From contig CAVXVZ010000005.1 in assembly GCA_963765375.1 (NCBI GenBank), positions 806,001-870,000 of the forward strand: a stretch of DNA of 64,000 nucleotides. Reading direction: 5' to 3'. The position numbers and the translations under genes are program-made. The DNA comes from Roseiarcus sp963765375. GTDB taxonomy: Bacteria; Pseudomonadota; Alphaproteobacteria; Rhizobiales; Beijerinckiaceae. Shown piece after piece: positions 37,066 through 45,714 of the stretch (positions within the stretch are counted from its first letter, which is position 1; each line of letters begins with the position of its first letter). Below the pieces are notes generated by a model, which did not search any database, was not told the DNA's origin, and saw only the letters and a list, made by a program, of their open reading frames with translations.

Positions 37066-37568
37066 GACATCCGGAGTTCTGGCCGAAGCGCGATCCGGCG
37101 CCATCCGCCGGAGGCGGTCGGCAATCCGCCTCATCGGCGTCCCCGGAGCGAACCGTCGAGTCTTGCGCACAATGGCGATTTCTGGCCCTGCTCTGACGCA
37201 AAACCTTCCCTGTTATATATCTGCAATAAATCTGCCTGTTCCCGAAGCCCGAAACAGCGGGTTTTCCGTATCCTCCGCGGCGCGCGACGGCCGTTGAACT
37301 GGTCCTGCGGCGCGACCCGCGGGCCGTCCGCAAAAAATAAATCCATTGTTTTTCAATCGCTTGCATAGTTTCTCTTTTCAGGATGCATAGTTCGTGATAT
37401 TCTGATTTTTCGGAGCAGAGGAATTTCGAACCCGGCAAGGACTGGCCATGATGGAAAAACGGATTTGTTTCATTCGCATTGGCGGTTGGCGAACACGGGC
37501 CCCGCCATGATCCGCGTCGACTTTAACCCGACTTGCTCTAGGCGCGGCGCTTGCGGATATAGAGCTGC
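37066..37568. other. 503-base intergenic region upstream of hisS
   Basis: No gene is supported here. A lower-GC stretch at about 37190-37400 contains CCCTGTTATATATCTGCAATAA and CCTGTT...GAAACAG elements. From memory this resembles a dispersed non-coding or decayed sequence common in Hyphomicrobiales genomes, but I cannot verify that here. The last 80 bases should contain the hisS promoter. Confidence 0.3.
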
Positions 37569-39119
37569 ATGACCGAAACCGACGCCTCCCTTGTCCGCGC
37601 CGCGCTGCCGCGCGGCTTCGCCGACCGCGACCAAGCCGACATCGCCGCCGCCGAGGCGATGATGGCGAGAATCCGCGAGGTCTACGCGCTCTACGGCTTC
37701 GAGGCGGTCGAGACGCCGTTCGTCGAGTACACCGAGGCGCTTGGCAAATTCCTGCCCGACCAGGACCGGCCGAACGAGGGCGTGTTCTCGTTCAAGGACG
37801 ATGACGAGCAATGGCTCTCGCTGCGCTACGACCTGACCGCGCCGCTCGCCCGCTATGTCGCCGAGAACTACGACCGCCTGCCCAAACCCTATCGCTCCTA
37901 TCGCGCCGGCTGGGTGTTCCGGAACGAAAAGCCCGGGCCGGGCCGCTTCCGCCAGTTCATGCAGTTCGACGCCGACACGGTCGGCTCTGCGTCGCCCGCT
38001 GCGGATGCCGAAATCTGCATGATGGCGGCCGATGTGATGGAGGCGGTGGGGATCAAGCGCGGCGACTACGTGATCAAGGTCAACAACCGCAAGGTGCTTG
38101 ACGGATTGCTTGAGGCAATAAGCTTGGGTGGAAATCTTGACCCAAGGCATCGGCTAGTAATCCTTCGGGCCATTGATAAGTTGGACAGGCTTGGGCCGGT
38201 CGGGGTATTCGCCCTCTTAACATCAGGTCGAGAAGACGAAAGTGGAGATTTTACTCCCGGGGCGAACTTATCAAACGCGCAGGCCGACAATGTCATGCGG
38301 TTCCTGGGATTTTCCTATGATGTCGGTCGAGGTTATCAGCCAGATATTCTCCTTTCTCAGGCTGACATGAGCGCTGAGCGCCTCGCGTGGTTGGAAAAGC
38401 ATGTTGAGTTAGGCCCGAGCGGCGTCGAAGGTGTCGGCGAACTTAGGACCATTTCGGATCTCGCCGCAGCCGCGGGCTATGCTGAGGATCGCGTCCTGGT
38501 AGATCGTTCCGTCGTGCGCGGCCTCGAATATTACACTGGTCCGGTCTTCGAGGCCGAGCTCACCTTCGAGACGCTGGGCGAGGACGGGCGGCCGATCCGC
38601 TTCGGCTCGGTCGGCGGCGGCGGACGCTATGACGGGCTTGTCGCTCGCTTTCGCGCCGAGCCGGTTCCGGCGACCGGCTTTTCGATCGGCGTGTCGCGGC
38701 TGCTCGCCGCTTTGCGCGCTATTAGGAGCCCGATCGTCGCGGCGTCGGAATCGCGTGGGCCGGTCGTCGTGCTAGCGCTGGACCGCGACCCGGCGTCGAT
38801 GGCCAGCTATCAGCAACTCGTCGCGAGCCTGCGCAAGGCCGGGATCGCGGCCGAGCTCTATCTCGGCGACGGGAAAATGAACGCGCAGCTCAAATACGCC
38901 GACAAACGGATGAGCCGCGTGGCCATCATCCAGGGTTCGAACGAGCGCGAGGCGCCGGGCGGCGCGCTGGTCACGGTCCGCGACCTAAAGCTCGGCGGCG
39001 AGCTTGCCAAGGCGACCAAAGACCGCGCCGACTACCTCGAATTGCGCAAGCGCGCCCAGTTCACCGCGCCGGTGGCTGAGATGGTCGAGCGGGTGCGCGA
39101 GGTCCTGGCGCGGAAATAG
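37569..39119 (+). CDS. hisS: Histidine--tRNA ligase
   Basis: Charges tRNA-His. The 516-residue class II synthetase shows motif 1 region LRYDLTAPLARYVAENYDRL, motif 2 AGWVFRNEKPGPGRFRQF, the His-specific VVRGLEYYTGPVFEAEL block and motif 3-like GGGGRYDGLVARF, with an anticodon-binding C-terminal domain. Odd: between roughly 38095 and 38520 codon choice changes to frequent TTG, TTA, ATA, TCA, AGG, AGT and GAT, unlike the GC-ending codons on both sides, while the reading frame and protein stay normal. This suggests a recombined internal segment. Confidence 0.95.
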   Translation: MTETDASLVRAALPRGFADRDQADIAAAEAMMARIREVYALYGFEAVETPFVEYTEALGKFLPDQDRPNEGVFSFKDDDEQWLSLRYDLTAPLARYVAENYDRLPKPYRSYRAGWVFRNEKPGPGRFRQFMQFDADTVGSASPAADAEICMMAADVMEAVGIKRGDYVIKVNNRKVLDGLLEAISLGGNLDPRHRLVILRAIDKLDRLGPVGVFALLTSGREDESGDFTPGANLSNAQADNVMRFLGFSYDVGRGYQPDILLSQADMSAERLAWLEKHVELGPSGVEGVGELRTISDLAAAAGYAEDRVLVDRSVVRGLEYYTGPVFEAELTFETLGEDGRPIRFGSVGGGGRYDGLVARFRAEPVPATGFSIGVSRLLAALRAIRSPIVAASESRGPVVVLALDRDPASMASYQQLVASLRKAGIAAELYLGDGKMNAQLKYADKRMSRVAIIQGSNEREAPGGALVTVRDLKLGGELAKATKDRADYLELRKRAQFTAPVAEMVERVREVLARK

Positions 39120-39222
39120 GCAATCCGGCCGCCCACCCACTATCTCGACATGTGGAAAGTTAGCTTCCGTTAACCAAATCAAAAGCCAAGGGTGAGACGT
39201 TCGCCATTGGGGAGGGACGCCA

Positions 39223-39972
39223 ATGCGATTCGCCTCGATTGTGCTTCATACGCTCATGGTTCTGGCCGTGTCCGGCGCGGCCGCAGACCCTCGCGACTTC
39301 GCCGGACCTAAAAGCGACGGCGCCGGTCTCGACCATCTTCGCCGCATCATTTCGCCCCATATCGAGGGCGATGCGCTGATCATCGAGGGACGGATCAATT
39401 CGCACATCTACGACTACATTCAGTATGAGGCAGCCAGCGTCGCGGCGGTGCGGGTGATCGAGCTCGACTCGCTCGGCGGCAACGCCGAATGGGCGCTCGA
39501 GATCGCCCGCAGGGTCAGGGAACTTGGCAAGACGACGCTGCTCAGGTCGCAGCATGTCTGCGCCAGCGCCTGCGCCACCATCTTCGCCGCCGGACGGGAG
39601 CGGATGGCCGCCGAGGATACCTGGATCGGGATTCATGGCGCGCGCCTGGGGCCAGGCTACACAACAAATTTCGAGGGACTCTGCTTCGACGATCTCGAAG
39701 GGGGGATCGCGTTCGAGCCGGGCAAAGCGGGCTGCCGGGAATTCCTAAATCATTGGTACGACGTGACGCTGGAGAGCACCAATGAAGCTTTCGATATCAT
39801 GGAATCGAACGGCGTCTCGCCGGAGTTGCGCAAGACGTACTTCTCGATGCCCGACGATCCGGGGTGGCCCGCTCAGATGAACGCCATTCGCAAGCCGGAC
39901 TGGCCGCTGAACGCGGCTGACGCGGTGAAATACAACCTTGTGACCAAGGTGCTTGCAAAGACCAATTTCTAA
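39223..39972 (+). CDS. Secreted ClpP-fold protease-like protein
   Basis: Periplasmic protein of 249 residues with a signal peptide (MRFASIVLHTLMVLAVSGAAA) and a ClpP-like core: VIELDSLGGNAEWALEIARRV for the oxyanion region and HVCASACATIFAAGRERMA with the Ser of CASAC at the nucleophile position, followed by WIGIHGAR with a candidate catalytic His. The pattern matches the larger ClpP-fold protein at 24.5-25.7 kb. The C-terminus has Cys residues that may pair. Substrate unknown. GGGGAGGG precedes the ATG. Confidence 0.72.
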   Translation: MRFASIVLHTLMVLAVSGAAADPRDFAGPKSDGAGLDHLRRIISPHIEGDALIIEGRINSHIYDYIQYEAASVAAVRVIELDSLGGNAEWALEIARRVRELGKTTLLRSQHVCASACATIFAAGRERMAAEDTWIGIHGARLGPGYTTNFEGLCFDDLEGGIAFEPGKAGCREFLNHWYDVTLESTNEAFDIMESNGVSPELRKTYFSMPDDPGWPAQMNAIRKPDWPLNAADAVKYNLVTKVLAKTNF

Positions 39973-41753
39973 GTCGCGGAGAGATGTCCGCAATAGCCCC
40001 TCGGCGCTCGCGACAACGACCCGCGGTTCAGGGCGCGACGCATTCGAACGAGTTCCGCCAACTCCAAATCGCCGCCCTTGTAACGCGCGTAGTTCGGCCA
40101 GGAGCAGAGCGGGCGTGTGCGGTTCGGGCTCCAGGACGCAGGGATCTCCTTGTTCGCCGGATCGACGGTCGCGATGATCCGGTCCGGCGCCTCGCCTTTC
40201 TCGACCCAGTCCGTGAGCGCGGTCAGCGCGTCGAATTTGTCGAGCGTGACGCCGTCGCTGCAGTGAGTCATGCCAGGCACGGCGAACAGGCGGACTTCCG
40301 CCTCGGCGTTGCCGTCGAGATTGGCGTTGAGCCGGTCGTACCAGCGGATCGTGTCGTCGATCGAAAACACCGGGTCCGCCTGGCCGTGATAGACGATCAT
40401 CTTGCGACCGAGCTCGCGGAACCGGGCGAGCTTCGGGTCGTCGGCGTCAGGCGGCGTCATGAACTCCATTGCCGACTCCGAGTAGGCGTCCGTCTTCGCG
40501 TAGATCTTCGGCGCGTCCTTGTCGAAATCGAATCCGAGAAGCGATTTCACGAGCGCGTCGGTCGAGCCGGCGACGTGGGTCGGCGGGGTGGTGAAAATGT
40601 ACTGGAGCGAGGACGCCCCCATCGTCGCGATGATCGGATAGTGATCCCAGGGCGGGATCGGGCTTTCGATCTTCCATAGCCGCCAGTTGCCTGTCCCGAC
40701 GCCGCCGTCGACCGGCCAATCGGAATAGAGGGCCTCGCCCTTCGAGTTCTTTGGCCCCGCGAAGCTCATCTTGAGCGCCCCGACCTTGGCCTTGGGCAGG
40801 CAGTCGGCAGTCGCTCCGGGGGCGCAGATCAGGCTGTCGAAGTCGAACACCCTCTGGCAGGCGGCGAGATTGGCGGTCAGTCCGTCCTCGAGACCGTCCA
40901 GGTTGTCGCAGGCGGCGATGATCTTGCGCGAGACCAGCGCGGCGTCGACCGCCGTGATTGACTTGCGGATGTCGGGATTGGCCTTGACGAAGGCTTGGGC
41001 GTCCCAGGCATGTTGGATCGCCGCCCGCGGCAGGTCGAAGCCCGGATCGCCGACGAGGAAGCCGTCATAGGCTTCCGGCATCCGCGTCGCCGCCACCATC
41101 GTGTGGCGTCCGCCATTCGAGCAGCCGAACATGTAGGAATAATCGGGCTTGCGGCCGTAATGCGCGGCGATGATCGCCTTGGCGATCGGCGCGAGCGTCG
41201 TGTCTGCCGAATAGCCATAGTCGCGCCGGGCCTGCGGATCGAGGCCGAAGGCCGCGCCGGCGGCGAGGCCGAGCGCCTTGTTGGCCGGATCGACGCCGGA
41301 ATGTCCGCTGTCCGACGACATGACCGCAAAGCCGCGCACGAGCGCCGGTACGCCGCCGGAAGCGAGCGCCTTCGGCTCGTCGCCGGTCGCAGGCAGCACC
41401 GCCCCGTCGTTGCCGCCGTTGGCCTGATCGAGAAACCGCCCGTTCCATTCGACCGGAAGCCGCATCTCGAACCGGATCGCGTAATGCTTGCCGTCGAGGC
41501 CGGCCCGATCGTTAAGATGGCCCTCGACGACACAGTGCGTCGCCAGGCCGTCGCCCGCCTCCTGCATCTTCGACCCGTCGATGACGAGGCCGGGAATCGC
41601 GAGCAACTCGGTCGTGACTTTCGAGCAGCTCTTGCCCTGGGCGAAGGCCGCGACTGGCGCGACAACATCGAGCAGAAGACCCGCGGCGGCCGCGGCCAGA
41701 AGCACGTTGCGTCGGCCGAATTTTCGTACGTCCGCCCCCGCCGTTGTCCCCAT
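39969..41753 (-). CDS. Tannase/feruloyl esterase family secreted hydrolase
   Basis: Alpha/beta hydrolase that cleaves phenolic ester bonds, 594 residues as read. A Tat-like signal (GRRNVLLAAAAAGLLL, about residues 13-38) precedes the mature part. The catalytic residues are visible: S212 in FGCSNGGRH, an Asp in YHGQADPVF, and a His in GMTHCSDG, with Cys pairs near both Ser and His as in the family. The C-terminus looks wrong: after GGDLELA, the family-like ending NSFECVAP lies one base over, with a stop at 40028. One extra G in TTGGCGGAACTC would explain it. As read, the gene instead runs on and overlaps the convergent ClpP-like gene by four bases. Confidence 0.88.
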   Translation of the reverse strand: MGTTAGADVRKFGRRNVLLAAAAAGLLLDVVAPVAAFAQGKSCSKVTTELLAIPGLVIDGSKMQEAGDGLATHCVVEGHLNDRAGLDGKHYAIRFEMRLPVEWNGRFLDQANGGNDGAVLPATGDEPKALASGGVPALVRGFAVMSSDSGHSGVDPANKALGLAAGAAFGLDPQARRDYGYSADTTLAPIAKAIIAAHYGRKPDYSYMFGCSNGGRHTMVAATRMPEAYDGFLVGDPGFDLPRAAIQHAWDAQAFVKANPDIRKSITAVDAALVSRKIIAACDNLDGLEDGLTANLAACQRVFDFDSLICAPGATADCLPKAKVGALKMSFAGPKNSKGEALYSDWPVDGGVGTGNWRLWKIESPIPPWDHYPIIATMGASSLQYIFTTPPTHVAGSTDALVKSLLGFDFDKDAPKIYAKTDAYSESAMEFMTPPDADDPKLARFRELGRKMIVYHGQADPVFSIDDTIRWYDRLNANLDGNAEAEVRLFAVPGMTHCSDGVTLDKFDALTALTDWVEKGEAPDRIIATVDPANKEIPASWSPNRTRPLCSWPNYARYKGGDLELAELVRMRRALNRGSLSRAPRGYCGHLSAT

Positions 41754-41872
41754 GCGCTCCTCCCTTGCGGCCGATCACGCCATGTGCGATTGGCCGCCGC
41801 CACAGAGGTTCGCGCATCAAGGCGCAGAAGTCAAGCGTGCGTCAGGATCGAGGCCAGCCGCGGCGTGGGATT

Positions 41873-42979
41873 TCATACGCGCGCAACGACCGCGACCGGG
41901 CCGCCGCCGGCTGGCCCCTGGTGTTCGGCGCCGCCCGAGACATAGACCGCGCCGGTTCCCGCGACGCCGCCGATCAGCCCGCCGACTGCAGCGCGGGCGT
42001 GGCGGGTGGCGTTGATATCGGAATCGTCGAGCATCGTGTGGCGGAGGCCGCGGACGGCGCCGGTGGGGGAGGCCTCGGCCTTGGCGAAAATATTTACGAG
42101 GCGAGCCTGCGACCGAGGGTCGAGCGCGCTCAAGCCGACGCTCTCGAGCGCCTGCATAACCGCGGGAAGATCGATCGCATCTTTCATCACTGCGTGGCCG
42201 ATCTTGAGCGGGCTCGCTGAGAATCGCGAGGCGCCGAGCAGAATGACGACATTGTGCATGAGTTCTATGCCCGCCGAACAAGAGGCGACCGACGAGTAAA
42301 GGTCCCAGTCCTTGAGCACATGGGCCTCGCCCGCGTCGGCGCCGATCTCGCCCAGCGCCTTAGCGACGCCAAGCGCGGAAGCGCCGCGGGAATAGCCCAT
42401 TGACGAATAGCCGCTCGCGGTGATCGTCGTCTTGCCGCGGGCGAGCGCGTCCTGGACACACTCGCTGGTCAGAAGCGGGCATTTGATCTGAACGAAGTGC
42501 ACATCGCTCGCGGCGTCGATCCGGGCGTCGCGCATCGCCGTCTCGACTGCCTTCATCGTCTCGCTGATCTGGGCGTCGCGGCCGATCTCCTCGGGCCGGA
42601 AGTCGCGGGTGTGGCCGATCCCGACGCTCAGACGCGCCTCGCCCCCGCTCACTTGCGCGGCGTCAACGTCGAGGCCGCGCGCGAACACCGTTATGTGTGG
42701 CGACAACACCCCCTCCGTGCCGCCCGACATGACAAACGCGATTCTGCTCTCGACCGCCCGCGCAGCGAGAGCCAGATGCGGCGCCAGCGCGTTGCGCAAT
42801 GCGCCGACCGCGTATTCTCGAGTGAAATCGTTCACCCCGCCGTTGCCCTCGGTCTTCCCCAGGATCGCGAGAATGGACGACGGCTGCAGAGCGCCGCTGT
42901 CGACAAGCGCCATCAGGCCGGAAACATCGCCAGGCCCGCTGGTCGGAATCCGAATGACGTCGAATGAATTCCGCTGCAT
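41873..42979 (-). CDS. Ring-opening amidohydrolase (cyanuric acid hydrolase/barbiturase family)
   Basis: Toblerone-fold hydrolase of 368 residues that opens cyclic amide rings; members act on cyanuric acid (AtzD/TrzD) or barbiturate. Three internally repeated units each show a Ser-Gly-Gly type active-site motif: LGKTEGNGG near residue 40, VMSGGTEGVLSPH near 80, YSSMGYSRGASALG near 210, and the end VSGGAEHQGPAGGGPVAVVARV. The first 11 residues upstream of MQRNSFDVIRIPTSGPG are dropped as non-homologous. Biuret and allophanate hydrolase genes are not adjacent, so cyanurate use is not proven. Confidence 0.88.
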   Translation of the reverse strand: MQRNSFDVIRIPTSGPGDVSGLMALVDSGALQPSSILAILGKTEGNGGVNDFTREYAVGALRNALAPHLALAARAVESRIAFVMSGGTEGVLSPHITVFARGLDVDAAQVSGGEARLSVGIGHTRDFRPEEIGRDAQISETMKAVETAMRDARIDAASDVHFVQIKCPLLTSECVQDALARGKTTITASGYSSMGYSRGASALGVAKALGEIGADAGEAHVLKDWDLYSSVASCSAGIELMHNVVILLGASRFSASPLKIGHAVMKDAIDLPAVMQALESVGLSALDPRSQARLVNIFAKAEASPTGAVRGLRHTMLDDSDINATRHARAAVGGLIGGVAGTGAVYVSGGAEHQGPAGGGPVAVVARV

Positions 42980-43260
42980 GCGTCCTCCGCGTCCAAGGAC
43001 CAGGACTATCAATTTCTGCTGGCGTCGGCTTCCCCGAATTCGCCGTCCTCAACTTTTCCTTCGGCGGGCCGGCGCCGTGCGGCGAGTCGTTGACTGCCCC
43101 TTTCGTCGCCGCCCAACAGCTCGACCCTCATTTCGTGCTTCACCGTCGCGACCCTGTCCGCGTCACAATCGCCGGCCCGAACGTCGCGTGGGTGAGGCGC
43201 GGTCATTCCGTTCGCGCCGTTCACCGGATCGCATCCGTTCTGAGGCGGCGGGGCCGCTCA

Positions 43261-44217
43261 TCAGCTCGAGCCGATCAGAATTCCGGCCGCGAGCACCAGC
43301 GCGCCGCCGATCATCACCTTGGCGGCTGCCGAGACCGGCGGGGTGTCCATGTAGCGCCATTGGACATAGGAGATCGCCAGGAGCTCGAACACGACGACGA
43401 CGAAGGCGACGACCATCGCAGTGTAGAACTCGGGTATAAGGAAGGGCATGGTGTGGCCAATTCCGCCGGCCGTGGTCATCAGGCCGCAGGCGACGCCGCG
43501 CAGGAGCGGCGAGCCGCGGCCCGAGAGCTTGCCGTCGTCCGCGAGCGCCTCGGCAAAGCCCATGGAGATGCCGGCGCCGACCGAAGCTGCGAGGCCGACG
43601 ACAAACGCGTTCCATGAATTGTGAGTCGCGAACGCCGCTGCGAACACCGGCGCGAGCGTCGACACCGAGCCATCCATTAGGCCGACCAGCCCCGGTTGGA
43701 TGATCTGCAAAATGAAGCGCCGGCGCTGATCTTCGTCTTCGCTGCCGCGGGCCTCCTTCGTCAGAACCTCTTCTTGAAGGTGAGCGGCGACCTGGTCGTG
43801 CTGGTCCTCGACCTCCGCGAGATCGCCGAGCATCTTCCGGATTGAGGCGTCCGTGGCGCGCGCCATCGCCTGCCGATAGAAGCGCGCCGCGGTGCGCTCC
43901 ATGTCGCGCGCGCGCTCACGGACGGTGTCGATGCGGAGCGGATGCATCTGCCAGACCGGCTTCTGCGGGATATAGCCGTGAATCTCGTGGCGACGCACGA
44001 GCGGAATATGCTCGCCGAACTTGGACACGAAGAGATCGATCAGCCTGCGTCTGTGTTCGTTCTCCTCGACGGCCATCCCGGTGAAAATCTTCGCGGTCGT
44101 CGGATAGTTTTCCGCGAGACCATCGGCGAAATCTGCGTACATGCGGCTGTCATCCTCTTCATTGCTGATGGCGAGGGCGAGCATTTCGCGCTCGGACAAG
44201 TCGTCGAAATTGCGCAT
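43261..44217 (-). CDS. mbfA: Membrane-bound ferritin MbfA (ferritin-like plus VIT1/CCC1 domains)
   Basis: Iron exporter of rhizobia and relatives that protects against iron and peroxide stress. The 318-residue protein has an N-terminal ferritin-like domain (about 1-165) with diiron ligands in SNEEDDSRMY, VEENEHRRR and EVEDQHDQV, then a VIT1-type membrane domain of about five helices starting PGLVGLMDGSVSTLAPVF. In known members the Irr regulator controls expression; I saw no clear ICE operator in the 292-base divergent region shared with proB. Confidence 0.93.
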   Translation of the reverse strand: MRNFDDLSEREMLALAISNEEDDSRMYADFADGLAENYPTTAKIFTGMAVEENEHRRRLIDLFVSKFGEHIPLVRRHEIHGYIPQKPVWQMHPLRIDTVRERARDMERTAARFYRQAMARATDASIRKMLGDLAEVEDQHDQVAAHLQEEVLTKEARGSEDEDQRRRFILQIIQPGLVGLMDGSVSTLAPVFAAAFATHNSWNAFVVGLAASVGAGISMGFAEALADDGKLSGRGSPLLRGVACGLMTTAGGIGHTMPFLIPEFYTAMVVAFVVVVFELLAISYVQWRYMDTPPVSAAAKVMIGGALVLAAGILIGSS

Positions 44218-44509
44218 GGTCGCGTCCCCGGAATTCCCGCCTAGTCGATTGCTTCGCCGCGGGGCACGCCACGAAATCGCGCGCGAACGCCGCGCCGCGC
44301 AAGGTCATCCCTGACGGCCGCCTTCTAGGTCTCGCCCATCGTATCGGTCAAGTTATCTCAAAGCGCCTATTGGGGCGCCCCAAGTCGGCCGTCGTGGATG
44401 GGGTTTTGCCTCTCCCGACCATCGCCTTGCCATCCCCTCTCCACTGCACTAGACGAAAAATGCCGTTCCGCCGCGGGTTATCGGGCGGTTGGTCTTGTAT
44501 TTCCTTTGC

Positions 44510-45649
44510 ATGTCGGCGTTCGTGGACCAGCTTCCCTCCCTCGATCGATTCAGCCGGATCGTCATCAAAGTCGGGTCCTCGCTGCTGGTCGACGGCGCGC
44601 TCGGCGCGGTCCGGCACGCGTGGCTGAAAGCGCTCGCGTCCGACATCGCCGCTCTGCACCGGCGCGGCGCGAGCGTGGTTGTGGTGTCATCCGGGGCGAT
44701 CGCGCTCGGCCGTACGATCGCCGGGCTGCCGAAAGGGGCACTCAAGCTCGAGGACAGCCAGGCCTCAGCAGCGATTGGTCAGATTGCGCTCGCCAGCGAG
44801 TGGTCGCGGGCGCTCGCCGAAAACGGTATCGTCGCGGGCCAGGTGCTGCTGACCTTGCAGGACACGGAAGAGCGCCGCCGCTATCTCAACGCTCGCGCGA
44901 CGCTTGGCCGTCTTTTCGCCATCCGCGCGATCCCGATCATCAACGAGAACGACACGGTTGCGACCAGCGAGATCCGCTATGGCGACAATGATCGGCTAGC
45001 GGCCCGGGTCGCGACCATGGTGAGCGCCGACCTCCTGATCCTGCTGTCCGATGTTGCCGGGCTTTACGATTCGCCGCCGCATCGCAACGCCCACGCCCAA
45101 TTCTTGCCAGTCGTCGATCGGGTGACGCCCGAGATCGAGGCGATGGCCGGCGGCGCCCCGTCAGAACTGTCGCGCGGCGGCATGCGCACTAAGATCGAAG
45201 CCGCCCGCATCGCCACGGCCGCCGGCACGCATATGGCAATCGCGGACGGGCGCATCGCCCATCCGATCGCGCGCATCGCCGATGGGGGCCGCTGCACCTG
45301 GTTCCTGACCCCATCGAACCCGATCGCGGCGCGCAAGATCTGGATTGGCGGGTCGCTCGAGCTCAAGGGCGCCGTGTTCGTGGACTCCGGCGCCGCCGGG
45401 GCGCTCGCGCGCGGCAAGAGCCTGCTGCCGGCCGGGGTCACGCGCGTCGAGGGCGTTTTTGCGCGCGGCGATTGCGTCGCAATTCGCGACCAGGGCGGGG
45501 TCGAAATCGGGCGCGGTCTCATCGCCTATGACGCCGTGCACGCCGAGCGCATTCGCGGACGCAATTCGCGCGACATCGCGCATATCCTCGGGACTGCGGG
45601 GCGGGCCGAAATGATCCATCGCGACGACATGGCGCTCGGCGGCCGGTGA
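44510..45649 (+). CDS. proB: Glutamate 5-kinase
   Basis: First enzyme of proline synthesis, phosphorylating glutamate. The 379-residue protein has the kinase domain (RIVIKVGSSLLVDG near 15, VVSSGAIALGR, and NENDTVATSEIRYGDNDRLAA) followed by a PUA domain at about residues 280-370. The start MSAFVDQLPSLDRF is chosen over an upstream one that adds seven residues. No proA or obg is adjacent in the window. Confidence 0.96.
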   Translation: MSAFVDQLPSLDRFSRIVIKVGSSLLVDGALGAVRHAWLKALASDIAALHRRGASVVVVSSGAIALGRTIAGLPKGALKLEDSQASAAIGQIALASEWSRALAENGIVAGQVLLTLQDTEERRRYLNARATLGRLFAIRAIPIINENDTVATSEIRYGDNDRLAARVATMVSADLLILLSDVAGLYDSPPHRNAHAQFLPVVDRVTPEIEAMAGGAPSELSRGGMRTKIEAARIATAAGTHMAIADGRIAHPIARIADGGRCTWFLTPSNPIAARKIWIGGSLELKGAVFVDSGAAGALARGKSLLPAGVTRVEGVFARGDCVAIRDQGGVEIGRGLIAYDAVHAERIRGRNSRDIAHILGTAGRAEMIHRDDMALGGR

Positions 45650-45714
45650 CACGGGGCGCCGGCGGATCGCCGCCGCCCTTGGCATAGCCGGCCCCTCCGC
45701 GCATAAGTTCGATC

